Source: Clostridia bacterium (lineage in GTDB: Bacteria > Bacillota_A > Clostridia > Christensenellales > Aristaeellaceae). From it: DNA of 9,930 nucleotides. Both the position numbers and the translations under genes were made by a program. Positions 5,924 through 9,930 of the stretch are shown here, in pieces (positions within the stretch are counted from its first letter, which is position 1; every line of letters starts with the position of its first letter). The DNA lies in contig JAFQGN010000130.1 in the NCBI GenBank assembly GCA_017398245.1, positions 1 through 9,930 of the forward strand. Reading direction: 5' to 3'. Below the pieces are notes generated by a model that was not told the origin of the DNA, made no database searches, and saw only the letters and a program-made list of their open reading frames with translations.

Positions 5924-7171
5924 ATGACACTGCTGCGCATGCAGGGCGGAAGGCCGCTGAGCGGCCGTATCCGCGTGCAAAGGGCGAAAAACGCCGTGCT
6001 GCCCATGCTCGCCGCGGCTCTGATGGCCGAAGGAGAGGTCGTTCTGCGCGATTGCCCGCGCCTGACCGATGTGGAAAATATGTGCAGAATCCTTCGGCGG
6101 CTGGGCTGCACAGTCGGGTGGCAAAAAAACGATATACATATCGTCCCCGGGGAACACGTTTCCTTTGAGATCCCGGAAGATCTTTCCGGCCTTCTGCGCT
6201 CGTCCGTTTTTTTGCTCGGGCCCATTATCGCGCGCTGCGGCTTGGCGGAAGCAGCCTATCCCGGCGGGTGCGAGATCGGCCTGAGGCCGATCGACCAGCA
6301 TCTCAAGGGCCTTCGCGCGCTCGGGGTCGATATCCGGGAAGAGCACGGGCGCATCCTGTGCCGGGCCGAAGGCCTTCGCGGCGCAAATATCGTGCTGGAA
6401 TTTCCCAGCGTCGGCGCAACGGAGAACATCATGATGGCCGCATGCCTTGCAAAGGGCGAAACGACCATATATAATGCAGCTATGGAGCCCGAAATCGCCG
6501 ATCTTGCGCAGCTGCTGCGCAGCATGGGCGCGAGGATCAGCGGCGCGGGAACGGGCACGATCCGCGTGCAGGGCGTATCCCGCCTCAACGGAGCCGATCA
6601 TATCCCCATGCCGGATCGCATTGCCGCCGGCACGCTCATGGCCGCGGCAGCCGTTACCGGCGGAAGCGTGTGCGTGGAAGGTGCGCGCGCCGAGGAAATG
6701 CGCGCCGTGATCGAAAAATTCCGCGAAGCGGGCTGCGCGGTGGAAGAAGGGGAAGACTGCCTTTCCATCGAACGCAGCGGCCCGCTCAAGCCGGTCCAGC
6801 TCTCGACCCAGCCCTATCCCGGCTTCCCGACCGATCTGCAAAGCCTGTTTCTGAGCATGGCCTGCGCCGCGCAGGGCGTGAGCGTCATCGTCGAAAACCT
6901 GTTTGAAAACCGGTTCGGCGCGGCCGCGCAGTTAAGGCGCATGGGCGCGGATATCCGCGTGCACGAGCGCACAGCCCTCGTTCGCGGGGGAAAGCTGCTG
7001 GGCGCGCGGGTGACGGCGGGAGATCTGCGCGCAGGCGCTGCGCTGGTCGTGGCCGGCCTTGCGGCGGAAGGATATACGGAAATTGAAGGCGTGGATCGCA
7101 TCGACCGGGGCTACGAGCATCTGGAGCAGGATCTGGCCTCTCTGGGGGCGAGGATCTGGCGGGTGGATTAA
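5924..7171 (+). CDS. murA: UDP-N-acetylglucosamine 1-carboxyvinyltransferase (MurA)
   Basis: A cytoplasmic enzyme that transfers enolpyruvate from PEP to UDP-GlcNAc, the first committed step of peptidoglycan synthesis and the fosfomycin target. It has 415 aa, close to the usual 417-430. Catalytic landmarks match the family: Lys22 in RAKNAVLP, the active-site loop YPGGCEIGLRPID with Cys116 (the fosfomycin-reactive cysteine) and Arg121, SVGATENIMMAA, and YPGFPTDLQ with the conserved aspartate. Cys rather than Asp at 116 predicts intrinsic fosfomycin sensitivity at the enzyme level. It sits 86 nt after ftsW, where Bacillus-type clusters have murG. Many Bacillota have two MurA paralogues, and this one cannot be assigned to a class with certainty. 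Its TAA stop coincides with the first base of a tandem repeat. Confidence 0.94.
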   Translation: MTLLRMQGGRPLSGRIRVQRAKNAVLPMLAAALMAEGEVVLRDCPRLTDVENMCRILRRLGCTVGWQKNDIHIVPGEHVSFEIPEDLSGLLRSSVFLLGPIIARCGLAEAAYPGGCEIGLRPIDQHLKGLRALGVDIREEHGRILCRAEGLRGANIVLEFPSVGATENIMMAACLAKGETTIYNAAMEPEIADLAQLLRSMGARISGAGTGTIRVQGVSRLNGADHIPMPDRIAAGTLMAAAAVTGGSVCVEGARAEEMRAVIEKFREAGCAVEEGEDCLSIERSGPLKPVQLSTQPYPGFPTDLQSLFLSMACAAQGVSVIVENLFENRFGAAAQLRRMGADIRVHERTALVRGGKLLGARVTAGDLRAGAALVVAGLAAEGYTEIEGVDRIDRGYEHLEQDLASLGARIWRVD

Positions 7172-7301
7172 ACAGACGCGACCCGCGCGGAAACGCGGCG
7201 CATCGGCAATGGACGCCCGGCCTTTGGTTCGGAAATAAACGTACGCGCCGCGCGCAGAAACACGGCGCATCGGCAATGGACGCCCGGCCTTTGATCCGGA
7301 A
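7169..7301. repeat. Tandem duplication of about 67 bp between murA and ftsQ
   Basis: Unit A (7169-7235) and unit B (7236-7301) align without gaps at 58 of 66 positions, with a perfect 31-bp core at 7196-7226 and 7263-7293. Both begin TAAAC, and TAAACG recurs at 7302 where a third unit would start. The TAA of unit A is the murA stop codon. Unit A contains CGCG-GAAA-CGCG, a small hairpin with a GNRA-type loop, but unit B has lost two of those pairs. No ORF with a ribosome binding site is present. It ends 28 nt before the ftsQ ribosome binding site. Confidence 0.85.
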
Positions 7302-7329
7302 TAAACGGGCGCAATCTGTGCTGCAATAC

Positions 7330-7334
7330 GGAGG
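7330..7334 (+). promoter_or_regulatory. Ribosome binding site of ftsQ/divIB
   Basis: GGAGG lies 9 nt before ATG 7344 and only 3 nt before the in-frame TTG 7338, so the ATG is the likely start. Confidence 0.75.
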
Positions 7335-7343
7335 TACTTGAGC

Positions 7344-8096
7344 ATGGCAAAGAAAACAACAGCAAAAAAAAGCGGCGGCGGGAAGAACACGGGCGTAAAA
7401 GCGCTGATCGTGATCCTCCTGCTCATTGCCGCTTTTGGCATTTTTTGGAACAAAGCGACCCTCGTGCGCGTTATAGATGTCAGCGGCGTGAGCGAAGCCG
7501 ACAAGGCTGCGGTCATCGGGCGCAGCGGCCTGAGTGCCGAAATGCACACATGGCAGATCGACGAAAGCGCGCTGGAGCAGTCGCTTGGCGCGCTGGGCCG
7601 GTGGGAATATATCGGCTTTGAACAGACAGGCCTTGGCAGCGTGCGGATCGACATGCGCACGCGCACCGAGCGCGCGGTTGCACACTATGCCGGCTCCAGC
7701 CTTGTGCTGGACGAATACGGCCAGGTCATGGAGCACCGGCGCGACGACCCGGAATACAGCCTGATGGAAGTCAAGGGGCTGGAGATCGTCTCCGCCATCG
7801 TCGGGCACGAGCTGGGCACCACCGACAAAAACCAGATCCTCTCCGTGGGCGAGGTCATTCGCGCGCTGGACAGCACCGGCGCGTACAGCCGCGTGCGGGA
7901 ATTGAATGCGGCCGATCTGGACAACCTGTATGTGATCACGGTCAACGGCATGCGCGTGGATCTGGGCGATTCGAGCCAGATCGTGGAAAAATGCAGCTGG
8001 ATGAACGGCGTGCTCGACTCTTTGGAAGCCGAAGGCAAATATACCGGCACCATCGACGTCTCCACCGGCACTTCCGCCGTCTACAGGCCTGAGTAA
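7344..8096 (+). CDS. ftsQ: Cell division protein FtsQ/DivIB
   Basis: A bitopic membrane protein of the divisome that binds the FtsB/FtsL (DivIC/FtsL) pair and links FtsW-PBP synthesis to the ring. It has 250 aa. A short Lys-rich cytoplasmic tail (1-17) precedes one transmembrane helix (about 18-36, VKALIVILLLIAAFGIFW). A POTRA-like domain follows (about 39-112, with VRVIDVSGVSEADK and an IDESALEQSL segment). A β-domain extends to the C terminus (LVLDEYGQVMEHR, then VKGLEIVSAIVG). Sequence conservation in this family is low, so the call rests on domain layout and on position before ftsA-ftsZ. ATG 7344 is chosen for its 9-nt spacing. In Bacillus this gene is called divIB. No ftsB/divIC or ftsL gene is seen in the window. 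Confidence 0.88.
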   Translation: MAKKTTAKKSGGGKNTGVKALIVILLLIAAFGIFWNKATLVRVIDVSGVSEADKAAVIGRSGLSAEMHTWQIDESALEQSLGALGRWEYIGFEQTGLGSVRIDMRTRTERAVAHYAGSSLVLDEYGQVMEHRRDDPEYSLMEVKGLEIVSAIVGHELGTTDKNQILSVGEVIRALDSTGAYSRVRELNAADLDNLYVITVNGMRVDLGDSSQIVEKCSWMNGVLDSLEAEGKYTGTIDVSTGTSAVYRPE

Positions 8097-8136
8097 CGCA
8101 AATTTTTCATGCCGGAGGGGCATTGGGCCGCAAACC

Positions 8137-8154
8137 GGGGCAAAAAGCCCTTTT
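8137..8154 (+). terminator. Possible weak terminator after ftsQ, overlapping the ftsA promoter
   Basis: GGGC (8138-8141) pairs with GCCC (8147-8150) around AAAAA, with a possible extra G-U pair, and is followed by TTTT (8151-8154). The stem is short, so efficiency would be low. The T-run is shared with the -35 element of the promoter just downstream. Confidence 0.25.
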
Positions 8155-8179
8155 CAAAGCGGGAAAAAATTGCTATAAT
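8151..8179 (+). promoter_or_regulatory. Sigma-A type promoter with extended -10, upstream of ftsA
   Basis: The -35 is TTTTCA (8151-8156, 4 of 6 matches to TTGACA). The spacer is exactly 17 bp. The -10 is a perfect TATAAT (8174-8179) preceded by TGC, forming the extended TGnTATAAT motif. Transcription would start near 8186, giving a leader of about 44 nt to the ftsA ATG at 8230. The segment is markedly AT-rich against its surroundings. It is the best promoter in the window and probably drives ftsA-ftsZ independently of the wall-precursor genes. Confidence 0.75.
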
Positions 8180-8229
8180 ATTACAGAGTATGAGAAATAA
8201 TGACGTTTTTGGGCAAAGGACGGTGTAAA

Positions 8230-9465
8230 ATGAAAACGACGGCTGCCGTGATCGATTTCGGCACGAATAAGATCGTCACCGTGCTCGCGGAAAGCGGCTC
8301 GTTTTCCCGCTGTGAGATCCGCGGAACCGGCACGGTGCCCTATGCAGGCTTTCAGAAGGGCCAGTGGCTCGAGCCGATCGAGCTGCCCGGCCTGGTCAGG
8401 CAGTCCATCGCCGCGGCCGAACTGGAAGCCAAAGCTACCATAAAAGATATTTTCGTTTCTGCTCCGGCAGATTTTATCCGCATCAAGCTGGCCGACGCCG
8501 AAGTTCCCGTGGCCGCGCCCGAAGGGCATGTGACCGAAGAGGATATGGACGCTGTGCATGATGCCGCGGCCGATGCGCTCGGCCTCGGCCTGACAGGCGG
8601 CACCGTTGTGCACCGCAGCCCCGCGTGGTTCAGCGTGGACGGCGGCCGCAAGACCATGACGCCTAAAAACGAGCGCCGCGGCGGCAAAATGCTGCGCGCG
8701 CTCACCAGCTTCGTCCTTCTGGAGGACTCCTTCGTTCAGCAAATGCGCGAGCTCTTCGCCGGGCTGCAGATCAACATTCGCGGCTTCGTCTCTCCCGCGC
8801 TGGGCGACGCCATCCTCTATATCCCCACCGAAGATCGCGACCTCAGCACCGCCATCCTGATCGACGTAGGCTATCTCAATACCGAGATCTCCGTCGTCGA
8901 GGGAGACGCCATCGTCTACCACCGCGTTCTGCCCGTGGGCGGCGGCTATATCACCGCCGATCTGGCCGAAAACCTTGAGCTGAATATGGAATCGGCGGAA
9001 AAGCTCAAGCGCGAATTCTCCTTTGAGCAGGACGAGCTGGAAGAAAAAAAGACCTACAGCGTGCTTCTGGACGGCGCAAAGCTGGAATTTGAATACGCCC
9101 ACATCGCCAACGCCATGGCCCGCACCATGGACGAGCTGCTCTCCGGCATAGAAGACAGCCTGCGCGAAGCCGGCGCGGCGGTCAGCCCGTCGTCGAAGGT
9201 GTTTCTCACCGGCGGCGGTCTCGCGCCGATGAAGGGCGCGGCCGATTGGCTCTGCGATATGCTGGGCCGCCCGGTCAAGGTCGTGCAGGCCAATTCGGCC
9301 AAGCTCAACGGCCCGTGGTTCGCCGGCGCGCTTGGCGAGCTGGACCAGATATTTGACACGCTCGAGCCGCGCTCCGCGCAGGACGAGACCGTGCCCGGAA
9401 AGATCGTCAGCGGAATGAAAAACTTTTTCCGCAAAGAAGATAAACCCGAAACCGAACAGGAATAA
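8230..9465 (+). CDS. ftsA: Cell division protein FtsA
   Basis: An actin-like protein that anchors FtsZ polymers to the inner membrane face and recruits later divisome proteins. It has 411 aa. It begins AAVIDFGTNKIVTVLAE, the phosphate-1 strand with Asp9 and Gly11. A FtsA-specific 1C (SHS2) insertion follows (about 80-165). The phosphate-2 region is DVGYLNTE (212-219), where canonical FtsA has a DIGGGTTD-like loop. The adenosine motif LTGGGLAPMKG contains Gly328-330. The tail KIVSGMKNFFRKE is a plausible amphipathic membrane-targeting helix followed by acidic residues. I chose ATG 8230 because AGGA (8217-8220) lies 9 nt upstream and the leader from the promoter is then sensible. ATG 8200 would add ten residues, lacks a good ribosome binding site and lies about 14 nt from the inferred transcription start. 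It is followed by ftsZ after 22 nt. Confidence 0.9.
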   Translation: MKTTAAVIDFGTNKIVTVLAESGSFSRCEIRGTGTVPYAGFQKGQWLEPIELPGLVRQSIAAAELEAKATIKDIFVSAPADFIRIKLADAEVPVAAPEGHVTEEDMDAVHDAAADALGLGLTGGTVVHRSPAWFSVDGGRKTMTPKNERRGGKMLRALTSFVLLEDSFVQQMRELFAGLQINIRGFVSPALGDAILYIPTEDRDLSTAILIDVGYLNTEISVVEGDAIVYHRVLPVGGGYITADLAENLELNMESAEKLKREFSFEQDELEEKKTYSVLLDGAKLEFEYAHIANAMARTMDELLSGIEDSLREAGAAVSPSSKVFLTGGGLAPMKGAADWLCDMLGRPVKVVQANSAKLNGPWFAGALGELDQIFDTLEPRSAQDETVPGKIVSGMKNFFRKEDKPETEQE

Positions 9466-9473
9466 TACAAACT

Positions 9474-9480
9474 AAGGGGG
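9474..9480 (+). promoter_or_regulatory. Ribosome binding site of ftsZ (supports a GTG start)
   Basis: AAGGGGG lies 7 nt before GTG 9488. The only in-frame codons upstream before the TAA at 9473 are not usable starts, and ATG 9481 is out of frame. Confidence 0.75.
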
Positions 9481-9487
9481 ATGCCTT

Positions 9488-9930
9488 GTGCTGGAATTCG
9501 AAGTCGATAGCACCAATTTTGCTTCCATAAAAGTCATCGGCGTCGGCGGCGCCGGAACCAACGCGGTCAACCGCATGGCAGACGTCGGTCTCAAGGGAGT
9601 CGAACTGATCGCCGTCAATACCGATAAGCAGGCTCTTGCTCTGTGCAAAGCCTCCAACCGCATCCAGATCGGCGAAAAGCTGACCAAGGGCCTTGGCGCA
9701 GGCGCTGTGCCCGGAATCGGCCAGAGGGCCGCGGAAGAGAGCCGCGAGGAGATCGCCTCCGCCGTCAAGGGCGCCGATCTCGTCTTCGTCACCTGCGGCA
9801 TGGGCGGCGGCACCGGCACCGGCGCTGCTCCCGTCATTGCCGAACTCGCCCGCGATATGGGCATCCTCACCATCGGCGTTGTCACCAAGCCCTTCATGTT
9901 TGAAGGCCGTCAGCGCATGAAGAACGCCGA
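9488..9930 (+). CDS. ftsZ: Cell division GTPase FtsZ, 3'-truncated by the window
   Basis: A tubulin homologue that polymerises into the division ring. The first 147 codons are present and are the N-terminal GTPase domain: [15 protein letters not shown] (glycine-rich nucleotide loop), [26 protein letters not shown], and the tubulin signature GGGTGTG at residues 106-112, preceded by TCGM where many FtsZ proteins have [21 protein letters not shown] follows. The polymerisation domain and the C-terminal FtsA-binding peptide lie outside. The start is GTG, supported by AAGGGGG at 7 nt and an in-frame stop just upstream. It is the next gene after ftsA, the classic order, and is probably cotranscribed from the promoter before ftsA. 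Confidence 0.97.
   Translation, partial: MLEFEVDSTNFASIKVIGVGGAGTNAVNRMADVGLKGVELIAVNTDKQALALCKASNRIQIGEKLTKGLGAGAVPGIGQRAAEESREEIASAVKGADLVFVTCGMGGGTGTGAAPVIAELARDMGILTIGVVTKPFMFEGRQRMKNA

Noticed and set aside
8200..8229. Upstream ATG start for ftsA
   Set aside because: It has no good ribosome binding site and would lie about 14 nt from the inferred transcription start; ATG 8230 has AGGA at 9 nt and begins right before the conserved first strand.
1..9930. A hidden novel system (phage, defence island, biosynthetic cluster)
   Set aside because: Every substantial gene is a recognisable dcw member in cluster context; no integrase, transposase, tRNA, toxin or defence gene was seen.

Overview
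This window is a stretch of the division and cell-wall (dcw) gene cluster of a Gram-positive bacterium. It is most likely a GC-rich, DAP-type member of the Clostridia (Bacillota), possibly gut-associated. The evidence is the gene order (class B PBP with PASTA domains, murE, mraY, murD, ftsW, murA, ftsQ/divIB, ftsA, ftsZ), strong GGAGG ribosome binding sites before nearly every gene, a PASTA tail on the penicillin-binding protein, the DNPR motif of a meso-diaminopimelate-adding MurE, and a clostridial-looking divergent FtsA. The genus cannot be fixed from the window alone. All genes lie on the plus strand. The first and last genes (the PBP and ftsZ) are cut by the window edges.

Layout. 1-342 is the C-terminal PASTA tail of a FtsI/SpoVD-type PBP. 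462-1907 is murE. 1908-2214 is a 307-bp non-coding stretch with two consecutive perfect hairpins and a 30-bp tandem repeat whose two copies differ by a compensatory base-pair swap; murF often sits here in related clusters but is absent. 2215-3207 is mraY. A short leader with a possible attenuator precedes murD (3300-4661). ftsW (4662-5837) abuts murD with no gap and starts with TTG. murA (5924-7171) follows directly, where murG would be expected. 7169-7301 is a roughly 67-bp tandem duplication that begins exactly at the murA stop codon. 7344-8096 is ftsQ/divIB. A well-formed extended -10 promoter lies at 8151-8179, then ftsA (8230-9465) and ftsZ (GTG start at 9488).

How the genes work together. 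MurA commits UDP-GlcNAc to peptidoglycan synthesis. MurD and MurE add D-Glu and meso-DAP to the stem peptide. MraY moves the finished muramyl-pentapeptide to the lipid carrier. FtsW polymerises lipid II, and the upstream PBP is its probable crosslinking partner. FtsQ/DivIB couples that synthase to the divisome, and FtsA tethers the FtsZ ring to the membrane. The ftsA promoter suggests that ftsA-ftsZ can be transcribed apart from the precursor genes.

No new biological system was found. The coding content is a standard dcw cluster. The unusual parts are the repeat-filled junctions, the missing murF and murG, and a few substitutions in conserved motifs (MraY His triad, MurE P-loop, FtsA phosphate loop).
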